Shown: positions 10,991 to 22,399 of the stretch, piece after piece
Position numbering within the stretch: position 1 is the stretch's first letter
Layout: each line of letters begins with the position of its first letter
NCBI RefSeq assembly: GCF_905171765.1
Contig: NC_053392.1
Location: 109,450,465 to 109,514,464 of the forward strand
Source: Bufo bufo
Taxonomy: Eukaryota; Chordata; Amphibia; Anura; Bufonidae
Direction of reading: 5' to 3'
DNA: 64,000 nt
Notes under the pieces: generated by a model
Told to the model about the DNA's origin: nothing
Database searches by the model: none
The model's input: only the letters and a program-made list of their open reading frames with translations
Made by a program: the position numbers and the translations under genes

Positions 10991-12129
10991 TGAAAATGAC
11001 TGACTGGCTAAGTATGCTGAGAGCTCAGTCTCTATAACATAACACATTAAAGAAATTACTGTTTTCTAGCTGCTAGTCCACAGCAGCAGTGGCGTCTCTA
11101 GCTTTCAAATTTTGGGGGGGCACACTGGGGGCCAGGACAAAAGTAGGGGGGGCAGCTATAACGATACATTTACACAAGTATGCTTAGAAATGCTGCAATA
11201 CTTTACCCAATACCTAAAAACGCAACAGGGAAGAAAAGTCCAGCTATCTGTGGATGACACTTTTATAGAGAGGGGGATCTGTGGATGACACTGCTATGGG
11301 GGGGATCTTTGGATGCCACATACCGTATATAGCATCTTATGCTATATGTGTCATCCACAGATCCACCCCATGACAGTGTCATCCCCATTTCCCGCTCCAT
11401 AACAGTGTCATCCACAGATCTGCCTCCCTATAACAGTGTCATCCACAGATCTCCCTCCCCGCCTCTCACAGGAGTGTACATATATAAAATAAACATATTT
11501 CACATGAACACTTACAGTTACTTGGCTTGGCCCTTGAGGATCTCGGACGCCACTTCAACACTTTGGCCGGGGGCTCGGCGGAGCTGATGTTGTGTTTTAT
11601 CCTAATGAGAAAGATTTCATAATAAGGATTTGGAGAGGGGGCAGAGGGATAGCAGAGCAGAGAGTGGATGGTGCTGCTACTAGGGGGCCATACCATGGGG
11701 GAGTAATAAAACCCACCATAATGCCCCCCAGTAGAAATAATTCTCCTTATAATGTGCAAAACATACCCCCTTATGCCCCCAGTTGAGCTAATGTCCCCCA
11801 TAATGTGCCAGTATAAAAAAAAACTATATAGTGCCCCAGTAAATGCCTCCATAGTGCTCCTCTCCCCCCTTCCTTCTAGTGCCCCCCATAATGTACCAGT
11901 ATAAAATGCCCCATATATCGTGCCCCAGTAGATGCCCTCAGTGTCCCCCATAATTTGCAAGTATAAAATACCCCTTCTTAGTGCCCCCCGTAGATGACTC
12001 CATAGTACTCCTGTCTCCCCTTCTCCATAGTACCCACCATGTGTCCCAGTATAAAATGCTACTGTACAGAGCCCTCCATATAAAACACCCCTTCTTTGTG
12101 GCCTCAGTAGATGCCGCTATAGTGCCCAC

Positions 12130-13190
12130 CAATAATGTGCCAGTAATAAGTGCCCTCAATAACGTGCCACTGCCAGTAACAAGAGCCCCCCAACGTGCCA
12201 GTAATAAGCCCCCATCACGTGCCAGTAACAATAGCCCCCATCACGTGCCAGTAATAAGCCCCCATCGCGTGCCAGTAATAAGCCCCCCAATGTGCCAGTA
12301 ATAAGCCCCCCATTACGTGCTAGTAATAAGCCCCCCCATTATGTGCCAGTAACAAGCCCCCCCATTACGTGCCAGTATTAAGCCCCCCATCATGTGCCAG
12401 TATTAAGCCCCCCCATGTTCCAGTATTAAGCCCCCCCATCATGTGCCAGTATTAAGCCCCCCATCATGTGCCAGTATTAAGCCCCCCCATCATGTGCCAG
12501 TATTAAGCCCCACCATCATGTGCCAGTATTAAGTCCCCCCCATCATGTGCCAGTATTAAGTCCCCCCCATCATGTGCCAGTATTAAGTCCCCCCCATCAT
12601 CATGTGCCAGTATTAAGTCCCCCCCATCATCATGTGCCAGTATTAAGTCCCCCCCATCATCATGTGCCAGTATTAAGTCCCCCCATCATCATGTGCCAGT
12701 ATTAAGTCCCCCCATCATCATGTGCCAGTATTAAGTCCCCCCCCATCATCATGTGCCAGTATTAAGTCCCCCCATCATCATGTGCCAGTATTAAGTCCCC
12801 CCATCATCATGTGCCAGTATTAAGTCCCCCCATCATCATGTGCCAGTATTAAGTCCCCCCCCATCATCATGTGCCAGTATTAAGTCCCCCCATCATTATG
12901 TGCCAGTATTAAGTCCCCCCCATCATCATGTGCCAGTATTAAGTCCCCCCCATCATCATGTGCCAGTATTAAGTCCCCCCATCATCATATGCCAGTATTA
13001 AGTCCCCCCCATCATTATGTGCCAGTATTAAGTCCCCCCATCATCATATGCCAGTATTAAGTCCCCCCCATCATCATGTGCCAGTATTAAGTCACCCCCC
13101 ATCATCATGTGCCAGTTTTAAGTCCCCCCCATCATGTGCCAGTATTAAGTCCCCCCCATTGTAGTAAGCCCCCCCAATGTGCCAGTAACA
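12130..13190. repeat. C-rich minisatellite, about 27-30-bp units
   Basis: Around 35-38 copies of CATCATGTGCCAGTATTAAG followed by a C run (5-8 C) occur in direct orientation. Units degrade at both ends (GTGCCAGTAATAAGCCCCCC at the left). Open frames through it are translation artefacts such as repeated HHVPVLSPP. Confidence 0.93.
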
Positions 13191-13979
13191 CTATTGTAAA
13201 AAAACAAACAAAAAAAAAACACTTATACTTACCTCAGTGTCAGCGATGCGATGCAGACTCTCTGTGTCCCGCGCTGTAAGGCTCAGGCGGCGCGATGACG
13301 TCATCGCGCCGCCTGCGCCGGCCTCTGATAGGCTGCCGGCCTAGTGCCTGCAGCCTATCAGAGGAAGGGGAAGGGACACGCCTCTCCCTCCCCCAGTGGC
13401 GTAGCGTGGGTTGCCAGCACCCGGGGCAAGCCAAAAATTGCGCCCCCCCCTACCCCAGGCACGCCCCTTTTAACAGATACTGTAGTAGATCACCTGCAGT
13501 CCTATGTAACACCACAGATAACACAGTGATAACTCTGAGTACAGATAATGTAGTAGATGGGTGTAAGCCCCCAGAATTCAGAACACACACAGTGTGACCT
13601 GAAGTCTGGGGCCGAATGCGGCAGGGTGGGCCATATTCTCAATCTCCTCCCCCAACCCTACTGTGAAACAGATATGTGCATGGACATTATTATTACAGTA
13701 TAATATCGCCCCATACCTGTTACATCCAGTAACGTCTCCTGTGATGTAGACTCTCCTCGACGTCTTCATTCAGAGATAAGACCGCCATGACACTTTCTTT
13801 CAGCCGCTTCTCATCTCTCTCTGCAGAGATTCACAGAATTTTTTTTAGGTTCCTCACTTTGCTATCATCCTCTCCTTCCTGGTGTCTCAACATCTCATCC
13901 TGCTGCCCCCCAATACTGTGCTAGAGCCAGACAGATAGTCCCCCATTCCTCATAATATTATTTCCCCTGTATATTATAA

Positions 13980-14227
13980 TGGCCCCCTCTTGGTTAATAA
14001 TACAATAGCCCCCTCTTTGTTATTAAGATAATGTCCCCGCTTTATTATTAATATAATGTCCCCCTCTTTATTATTAATATAATGTCCCCGCTTTATTATT
14101 AATATAATGTCCCCCTCTTTATTATTAATATAATGTCCCCGCATTATTATTAATATAATGTCCCCCTCTTTATTATTAATATAATAGCCCCCTCTTTATT
14201 ATTAATATAATGGCCCCCTCTTTATTA
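13980..14227. repeat. 29-bp tandem repeat, mirrored on the far side of the TTAA element
   Basis: Units of TTTATTATTAATATAATGTC plus CCCCTC are repeated about eight times here. The reverse complement (AATAAAGAGGGGGCCATTAT) is repeated at 17857-18050. The TTAA element at 14232-17853 sits in the centre of this inverted array, where the host sequence supplies TTAA. Confidence 0.85.
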
Positions 14228-14231
14228 TTAA

Positions 14232-17200
14232 CCTCCTCAGGACCGCCGTACGCAGGATTGCGTCTTTGCGGCGGCCCTGCTCTTCTGGGTGGACGCGCCG
14301 GCGCGTCCTCCTGCGAGACGCGAGATTTCCTGTGAACGCGCGCACACAGGCGCGCGCGCTCACAGGAACGGAAGGTAAGAGAGTTGATCTCCAGCCTGCC
14401 AGCGGCGATCGTTCGCTGGCAGGCTGGAGATGTGTTTTTTTTAACCCCTAACAGGTATATTAGACGCTGTTTTGATAACAGCATCTAATATACCTTCTAC
14501 CTGGTCCTCTGGTGGTCCCCTTTGTTTGGATCGACCACCAGAGGACACAGGTAGCTCAGTAAAGTAGCACCAAGCACCACTACACTACACCCCCCCCCGT
14601 CACTTATTAACCCCTTATTAGCCCCTGATCACCCCATATAGACTCCCTGATCACCCCCCCTGTCATTGATCACCCTCTGTAAGGCTCCATTCAGACATTT
14701 TTTTGGCCCAAGTTAGCAGAATTATTTTTTTTTCTTACAAAGTCTCATATTCCACTAACTTGTGTCAAAAAATAAAATCTCACATGAACTCACCATACCC
14801 CTCACGGAATCCAAATGCGTAAAATTTTTTAGACATTTATATTCCAGACTTCTTCTCACGCTTTAGGGCCCCTAGAATGCCAGGGCAGTATAAATACCCC
14901 ACATGTGACCCCATTTCGGAAAGAAGACACCCCCAGGTATTCCATGAGGGGCATATTGAGTCCATGAAAGATTGAAATTTTTGTCCCAAGTTAGCGGAAC
15001 GGGAGACTTTGTGAGAAAAAAATTAAAAATATCAATTTCCGCTAACTTGTGCCAAAAAAAAAAAATTTCTATGAACTCGCCATGCCCCTCATTGAATACC
15101 TTGGGGTGTCTTCTTTCCAAAATGGGGTCACATGTGGGGTATTTATACTGCCCTGGCATTCTAGGGGCCCCAAAGCGTGAGAAGAAGTCTGGTATCCAAA
15201 TGTCTAAAAATGCCCTCCTAAAAGGAATTTGGGCACCTTTGCGCATCTAGGCTGCAAAAAAGTGTCACACATCTGGTATCGCCGTACTCAGGAGAAGTTG
15301 GGGAATGTGTTTTGCGGTGTCATTTTACATATACGCATGTTGGGTGAGAGAAATATCTTGGTCAAATACCAACTTTGTATAACAAAATGGGAAAAGTTGT
15401 CTTTTGCCAAGATATTTCTCTCACCCAGCAAGGGTATATGTAAAATGACACCCCAAAACACATTCCCCACCTTCTCCTGAGTACGGAGATACCACATGTG
15501 TGACACTTTTTTGCAGCCTAGGTGGGCAAAGGGGCCCATATTCCAAAGAGCACCTTTAGGATTTCACAGGTCATTTACCTACTTACCACATATTAGGGCC
15601 CCTGGAAAATGCCAGGGCAGTATAACTACCCCACAAGTGACCCCATTTTGGAAAGAAAACACCCAAAGGTATTCCGTGAGGGGCATGGCGAGTTCCTAGA
15701 ATTTTTTATTTTTTGTCACAAGTTAGTGGAAAATGCTGATTTTTTTTTTTTCCTACAAAGTCTCATATTCCACTAACTTGTGACAAAAAATAAAAACTTC
15801 CATGAACTCACTATGCCCATCAGCGAATACCTTGGGGTCTCTTCTTTCCAAAATGTGGTCACTTGTGGGGTAGTTATACTGCCCTGGCATTCTAGGGGCC
15901 CAAATGTGTGGTAAGGAGTTTGAAATCAAATTCTGTAAAAAATGACCTGTGAAATCCGAAAGGTGCTCTTTGGAATATGGGCCCCTTTGCCCACCTAGGC
16001 TGCAAAAAAGTGTCACACATCTGGTATCTCCGTACTCAGGAGAAGTTGGGGAATGTGTTTTGGGGTGTCATTTTACATATACCCATGCTGGGTGAGAGAA
16101 ATATCTTGGTCAAATACCAACTTTGTATAAAAAAATGGGAAAAGTTGTCTTTTGCCAAGATATTTCTCTCACCCAGCAAGGGTATATGTAAAATGACACC
16201 CCAAAACACATTCCCCACCTTCTCCTGAGTACGGAGATACCACATGTGTGACACTTTTTTGCAGCCTAGGTGGGCAAAGGGGCCCATATTCCAAAGAGCA
16301 CCTTTAGGATTTCACAGGTCATTTACCTACTTACCACATATTAGGGCCCCTGGAAAATGCCAGGGCAGTATAACTACCCCACAAGTGACCCCATTTTGGA
16401 AAGAAGACACCCAAAGGTATTCCGTGAGGGGCATGGCGAGTTCCTAGAATTTTTTATTTTTTGTCACAAGTTAGTGGAAAATGCTGATTTTTTATTTTAT
16501 TTTTTTTCCTACAAAGTCTCATATTCCACTAACTTGTGACAAAAAATAAAAACTTCCATGAACTCACTATGCCCATCAGCGAATACCTTGGGGTCTCTTC
16601 TTTCCAAAATGGGGTCACTTGTGGGGTAGTTATACTGCCCTGGAATTCTAGGGGCCCAAATGTGTGGTAAGGAGTTTGAAATCAAATTCTGTAAAAAATG
16701 ACCTGTGAAATCCGAAAGGTGCTCTTTGGAATATGGGCCCCTTTGCCCACCTAGGCTGCAAAAAAGTGTCACACATCTGGTATCTCCGTACTCAGGAGAA
16801 GTTGGGGAATGTGTTTTGGGGTGTCATTTTACATATACCCATGCTGGGTGAGAGAAATATCTTGGCAAAAGACAACTTTTCCCATTTTTTTTATACAAAG
16901 TTGGCATTTGACCAAGATATTTATCTCACCCAGCATGGGTATATGTAAAAAGACACCCCAAAACACATTCCTCAACTTCTCCTGAATACAGAGATACCAG
17001 ATGTGTGACACTTTTTTGCAGCCTAGGTGGGCAAAGGGGCCCATATTCCAAAGAGCACCTTTCGGATTTCACTCGTCATTTTTTACAGAATTTGATTTCA
17101 AACTCCTTACCACACATTTGGGCCCCTAGAATGCCAGGGCAGTATAACTACCCCACAAGTGACCCCATTTTGGAAAGAAGAGACCCCAAGGTATTCGCTG

Positions 17201-17853
17201 ATGGGCATAGTGAGTTCATAGAACTTTTTATTTTTTGTCACAAGTTAGTGGAATATGAGACTTTGTAAGAAAAAAAAAAAAATAAATCATCATTTTCCGC
17301 TAACTTGTGACAAAAAATAAAAAGTTCTATGAACTCACTATGCCCATCAGAGAATACCTTAGGGTGTGTACTTTCCGAAATGGGGTCATTTGTGGGGTAT
17401 TTGTACTGTCTGGGCATTGTAGAACCTCAGGAAACATGACAGGTGCTCAGAAAGTCAGAGCTGCTTCAAAAAGCGGAAATTCACATTTTTGTACCATAGT
17501 TTGTAAACACTATAACTTTTACCCAAACCATTTTTTTTTTACCCAAACATTTTTTTTTTATCAAAGACATGTAGAACAATAAATTTATAGCAAAATTTCT
17601 ATATGGATCTCGTTTTTTTTGCAAAATTTTACAACTGAAAGTGAAAAATGTCATTTTTTTGCAAAAAAATCGTTAAATTTCGATTAATAACAAAAAAAGT
17701 AAAAATGTCAGCAGCAATGAAATACCACCAAATGAAAGCTCTATTAGTGGGTAAGTTGCATGACCGAGCAATAAACGGTGAAAGTAGTGTAGGTCAGAAG
17801 AGTAAAAAGTGGCCTGGTCTTTCAGGGTGTTTAAGCACTGGGGGCTGAGGTGG
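14232..17853. mobile_element. TTAA-flanked element (piggyBac/Kolobok-type target), no transposase
   Basis: TTAA at 14228-14231 and 17854-17857 bound CCTCCTCAGGACCGCCGTAC on the left and CTGGGGGCTGAGGTGG on the right, which pair as CCNCCTCAG inverted ends. There is no recognisable transposase. Most of the interior is an alternating inverted and direct repeat array (15229-17268). The right 550 bp is AT-rich unique sequence. Assignment to piggyBac or Kolobok rests only on the TTAA target. Confidence 0.7.
15229..17268. repeat. Array of about 750-bp self-complementary units
   Basis: A block with GTATCTCCGTACTCAGGAGA, TGTTTTGGGGTGTCATTTTA and GGTGAGAGAAATATCTTGG occurs alternately in both orientations. 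Direct copies start near 15229, 15977 and 16733 (spacing 748-756 bp), with inverse copies between them. Each unit is therefore itself a foldback. Identical 83-codon frames recur on both strands purely because of this symmetry and are not genes. Confidence 0.85.
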
Positions 17854-18423
17854 TTAAAGAGGGGGCCATTATATTAATAATAAAGAGGGGGCCATTATAT
17901 TAATAATAAAGAGGGGGCCAGTACATTAATAATAAAGAGGGGGCCATTATATTAATAATAAAGAGGGGGCCATTACATTAATACTAATGTATTGGCCCCC
18001 TATTTATTATTAATATAATGTCCCCCTCTTTGTTATTAATATAATGGCCGCCTCTCCCCTCCTCTCCCCTAATTACACAGGGTGGGACTCTGCACTCAGG
18101 GACTGTCACTCACTCTGGGTCGCTTGAATCACTCTCTGCCTGGAGTCTGCCTTCATTCATGCTCCGGCTCCTGGCTCTGCACTGCCTTTCCTGCCTGGAA
18201 GGTGGGCAGAGCCTATAGGGAACTGCCATGCATGCCCCGCCCCCTCTCCCCTCCTCACTCTGCTCTGCAGCCGGACGCTGTGTGAAGACGCTGGCGGCTC
18301 ACTTCACTTGGGGGGGGGGGGGCATTTTAGTTGGGGGGGCACAGCATGATGTAGGGGGGGCCGTGGCCCCTTCTGGCCCCCCCCTGGCGACGCCACTGTC
18401 AGCAGCTAGAAACAGTAATTTCT

Positions 18424-19148
18424 TTAAAGGGATTCTGTCACCAGGTTTCACCCCTGTCAGCTAAACATATGCTGATGTTCAGGGCGTCTTCACGATTCCT
18501 AATGTGGGCTTATAAATGTCATCTGTGGGCTTATTTAGCTAAAAAACAGCTATTACTAACCTGTCAGTCAAACAAATAAGGTGCCCAAGGGGATGTTAAT
18601 GGATGCAAGGTGCCGGCCGCACCCGCCGCCGTTCGTGCCCAGCGCCGCCTTTCCGGACTTCTGCACCGCCTCCTAATCCTCTGTGCCGCCTCTCGCTCTC
18701 CCTCCCTCCCCCCTCCTTCTGCTGTAAGATCTATCGCTTGCGCACAGGGCTCTGCCTGATGCGCCCGTGCGGACTTCTCCATTTGGCTTCTTACAGTGAA
18801 GTGCGCATGCGCCGGCACTTCGCTCAACCCCTGTATGCGCGAGATCTTACAGCAGGAGGAGGGGGGAGGGAGGGAGAGCGAGAGGCCACAGAGGATTAGG
18901 AGGCGGCGCAGAAGTCTGGAAAGGCGGCGCTGGGCACGAACGGCGGCGGGTGCGGCCGGCACCTTGCATCCATTAACATCCCCTTGGGCACCTTATTTGT
19001 TTGACTGACAAGTTAGTAAAAGCTGTTTTTTAGCTAAATAAGCCCACAGATGACATTTATAAGTCCACATTAGGAATCGTGAAGACGCCCTGAACATCAG
19101 CATATGTTTAGCTGACAGGGGTGAAACCTGGTGACAGAATCCCTTTAA
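18424..19148. mobile_element. TTAA-flanked foldback element, 725 bp
   Basis: TTAAAGGGATTCTGTCACCA at 18424 is mirrored by GGTGACAGAATCCCTTTAA ending at 19148. The arms are complementary over about 340 bp with a GC-rich centre (CCGGCCGCACCCGCCGCC on the left arm). TTAA is the target duplication. No coding capacity. Confidence 0.85.
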
Positions 19149-19617
19149 TGTGTTATGTTATTTAGACACAGCTCTCAGCATGCTTAGCCAGCCTTCCATC
19201 TGACTGGCTAAGCATGCTGAGTGCTGTGTCCATAAATCATAACACAGCTCTATGAAAATTACTGTTTCTAGCTGCTGTTGTCCACAGTCCACAGCAGCTA
19301 GAAAACAGTAATCTTCATAGTCATGTTAAATGATCACTATAGTGTCAGGAAAACAAAGCGGTTTTCCTGACACTATAGTGCCCTGAGGGTGCCCCCACCC
19401 TCAGGGTCCCCCTCCCGTGGTCCCCCTCCATGTTGCCAAGATAGACGCCAAATGAAGGGGTAGTTGCAGGAACAAAATACTTTAATGGTATCGATAGAAT
19501 ATATATGTAATTAAAACACTGAGTGCAGTTCCATAAAAAGGCCCAGCAAAATCCTCAGCACCAGGCCCATGATGCTCTTAATCCGGCCCTGGCAGGGGTA
19601 AACACTGGGTGGAAAAT

Positions 19618-20764
19618 AAGGTGGGGGTTGAGTCAGCACAACCTGCCTGCAGGTGCAGATTACTATGGCGAAATACATATACAAACGGAAAATGCAAATG
19701 TGATCGCACACTACATCCAGCACTCTGCCCTCCATGCTGGATGAGACATTGGTTTATATTTTGGCCAAAGCATAGTAAGCCACTCACCGCGTCAAGGTCG
19801 TCTCAATTGAGTGGTCCCTAACTCTTGTTCCTACCTGTTCATGGGCCATGACAGCCACATAAAATCCAGGGAATGTAGGTCAGCATGCAAGCCAAGTACA
19901 CTTTGCTTGTAACCCCGTCCGGTGCCATTACAGCTTTCATCGGATCCAGGGATGCAAGTACCAACATGCATGCTGAACCCACCATATACTTCTCCTGGAG
20001 CCAGATGGCTAATGGTAGGTTCTATATAAGCAGACTCAGTTTTATACTGACTTTAAAACCAGCCTCCAGGACAGATTGACTGGTCAGGTGTGCTTGACTC
20101 AAAGGAGATCGCCACGCCTCCAATATATGCTACAAAGAAAAAAAGGTGGGGGGTTGAGTCAGCACAACCTGCCTGCAGGTGCAGATCACTATGGCGAAAT
20201 ACATATACAAACGGAAAATGCAAATGTGATCGCACACTACATCCAGCACTCTGCCCTCCATGCTGGATGAGACATTGGTTTATATTTTGGCCAAAGCATA
20301 GTAAGCCACTCACCGCGTCAAGGTCGTCTCAATTGAGTGGTCCCTAACTCTTGTTCCTACCTGTTCATGGGCCATGACAGCCACATAAAATCCAGGGAAT
20401 GTAGGTCAGCATGCAAGCCAAGTACACTTTGCTTGTAACCCCGTCCGGTGCCATTACAGCTTTCATCGGATCCAGGGATGCAAGTACCAACATGCATGCT
20501 GAACCCACCATATACTTCTCCTGGAGCCAGATGGCTAATGGTAGGTTCTATATAAGCAGACTCAGTTTTATACTGACTTTAAAACCAGCCTCCAGGACAG
20601 ATTGACTGGTCAGGTGTGCTTGACTCAAAGGAGATCGCCACGCCTCCAATATATGCTACAAAGAAAAAAAGGTGGGGGGTTGAGTCAGCACAACCTGCCT
20701 GCAGGTGCAGATCACTATGGCGAAATACATATACAAACGGAAAATGCAAATGTGATCGCACAAT
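19618..20764. mobile_element. Retroinsert of about 2.2 tandem 526-bp units
   Basis: It is bounded by the 14-bp duplication ACTGGGTGGAAAAT at 19604-19617 and 20765-20778. Unit 1 (19618-about 20143) and unit 2 (about 20144-20669) are near-identical, and a third, partial unit of about 95 bp runs to 20764. Each unit holds a TATA-like TCTATATAAGCAGACTCAG. A variable-length TSD with tandem head-to-tail units is typical of Penelope-like elements, but no reverse transcriptase is present to prove it. Confidence 0.7.
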
Positions 20765-22399
20765 ACTGGGTGGAAAATGATGTGGAGGACGATGAGGTCC
20801 TCAACCCCACATGGAATCAAGGTCATGCGAGTGACCTGTGTAATTCGGAGGAAGAGGCGGTGGTCGCACAGAGTCACCAGCACAGCAGAAGTGGGAGCAG
20901 GGTGCAAAAGCGGAGCGTCCGTCCCCTAGACAGTACGCCTGCTACTGCTTACCACAGCAAGGGACCGAGCACACCAAAGCCAGCTCCAAGGAGTTCCCTG
21001 GCATGGCAGTACTTCAGACAATGTGCTGACCACAAGACACGAGTGGTTTGCACGCTGTGCAATCAGAGCCTGAAGCGAGGCATAAACGTTCTCAACCTGA
21101 GCACAACCTTCATGACCAGGCATCTAAGTGCAAAGCACGAGCTGCAGTGGAGTAGACACCTCAAAAACCAAGAAAGGTCTCTGGCTCCTCCTGCTTCCTC
21201 TTCTGCTGCAGTCTCGGCTCCACCTCTGGAGTGACAGTGCCACCTGCCACCCCACAAACAGAGGATCTGCCAGCAACACCACCACCTGGGTCACCAAGCA
21301 ACTCCACAATGTCCCACGGAAGAGTTCAGCTCTCCATCTCCCAAACACTGGAGCGGAAGAGGAAGTACCCCCTTACCCACCTGCGATCCCTGGCCCTGAA
21401 TGCCAGCATTTCAAAATTACTGGCCTTTAAAATGCTGTCATTCTGTCTAGTGAAGACGGACAGTTTTAAAAGCCTTATAGCGGTGGCTGTCCCACAGTAC
21501 GTCGTGCCCAGCCGCCACTACTTTTCCAGGCGTGTCATCCCTTCCCTGCACAACCAAGTGGGGGACAAAATCACAAAATCAGGTATGCACTGCGCAATGC
21601 CATCTGTGGCCAGGTCCACCTAACTACGGATACGTGGACCAGTGAGCACGGTCAGGGACGTTATATCTCCAAAACAGCACACTGGGTAAATGCAGTGGTG
21701 GGTGGGCCTGAGGTGGATAGCAGTTTTGTGCATGTCCTTCCACCACCGAGGATTGCAGAGCGCTTCAGTTTGCCTCCTGTTGCTTCCTCCTCCTACTCTG
21801 CTTCCTCATCCTCTACCGGATCCTCATCCGGTCAGCGTAACAACTTCACCACCAACTTCAGCACAGCCAGGGGTAAACGACAGCAGGCAGTTTAAAAACG
21901 TATCTGTTTGGGGGACAAACCCCACACCGCGCAGGAGCTGTGGACGGGCCTTGAACAACAGACCGATGAGTGGTTGGTGCCAGTGAGCCTCAAGCCCGGC
22001 CTGGTGGTGTGCGATAATGGGCAAAATCTCGTAGCAGCTCTGGGACTAGCCGGTTTGATGCACATCCCTTGCCTGGCGCATGTGCTGAATTTGGTGGTGC
22101 AAAGGTTCCTTAAAAATTACCCCGATATGTCAGAGCTGCTGCAGAAACTGCGGGCCATCTGTGTGCGCTTTTGTCGTTCTCACCCTGCCGCTGCTCGCCT
22201 GTCAGCGCTGCAGCGTAACTTCGGCCTTCCCGCTCACCGCCTCATATGCGACGTGCCCACAAGGTGGAATTCCACCTTCCACATGCTGGCCAGACTGTGC
22301 GAGCAGCAGCAGGCGATAGTGGAGTTTCAGCTGCAGCACGCACGGGTGAGTTGCTCTGCGGTCCAGCGCCACTTTACCACCAATGACTGGGCCTCCATG
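20765..22399 (+). pseudogene. hAT copy A transposase, BED finger and catalytic-core piece
   Basis: The piece is collinear with copy 2. In order: the acidic WVENDVEDDEV segment; the BED zinc finger (VVCTLCNQSLKRG...MTRHLSAKHE, C-x2-C...H-x4-H) near 21040-21140; a Ser/Pro/Ala linker with frameshift at about 21234; the NASISKLLAF block; the first catalytic region (TTDTWTS), near 21615-21640; DNGQNLVAALGLAGLMHIPC plus LAHVLNLVVQ near 22010-22110; and DVPTRWNSTFHMLARL near 22250. At least three frame changes break it, and it is cut at 22399 (TTNDWASM) by the insertion at 22400. The hAT transposase cuts and rejoins the element ends in the nucleus through an RNase-H-like DDE core. Confidence 0.85.

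Larger units (their letters stand above)
11087..18398. mobile_element. Composite hAT-type element (CAGTGGCGTC termini)
   Basis: The left end is CAGTGGCGTCTCTAGC and the right end is CTGGCGACGCCACTG. Flanks CACAGCAG (11079-11086) and TCAGCAG (18399-18405) share a core CAGCAG, so a decayed duplication is likely. Its left part (about 11500-13390) is homologous to the element at 50921-58782: the CTTGGCCC...CTCGGACGCCACTTCAAC block, a CATGTGCCAGTA minisatellite, and a GATGACGTCATCGCGCC block. A second CAGTGGCGTAGCG terminus begins at about 13396 with no partner, so this is probably a fusion of two related elements. Confidence 0.65.
9310..19591. mobile_element. hAT-type element (CAGGGCCRG termini) inserted in copy A transposase
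   Basis: The left end is CAGGGCCAGATTAACG and the right end is TTAATCCGGCCCTG. An exact 8-bp duplication GCAGGGGT lies at 9302-9309 and 19592-19599. No transposase is recognisable inside, so it was mobilised in trans. The interior contains palindromes (10481-10638, 10802-10990), a further hAT-type element (11087-18398) and a TTAA foldback (18424-19148). The same CAGGGCCGG terminus occurs on the element at 40202-41327. Confidence 0.88.

Noticed and set aside
12520..12705. Open frame of repeated HHVPVLSPP units as a structural protein
   Set aside because: It is the translation of a C-rich minisatellite with variable unit length.
12130..13190. CRISPR-like array
   Set aside because: Units are contiguous tandem repeats without unique spacers, in animal DNA.
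15229..17268. Family of conserved 83-codon proteins (MGPFAHLGCKKVSH type) on both strands
   Set aside because: The frames recur because the DNA units are direct and inverted copies; the identical protein on both strands follows from palindromy.
18564..18962. Arg/Pro-rich frames on both strands
   Set aside because: They lie in the GC-rich core of a foldback element, and their symmetry explains both.
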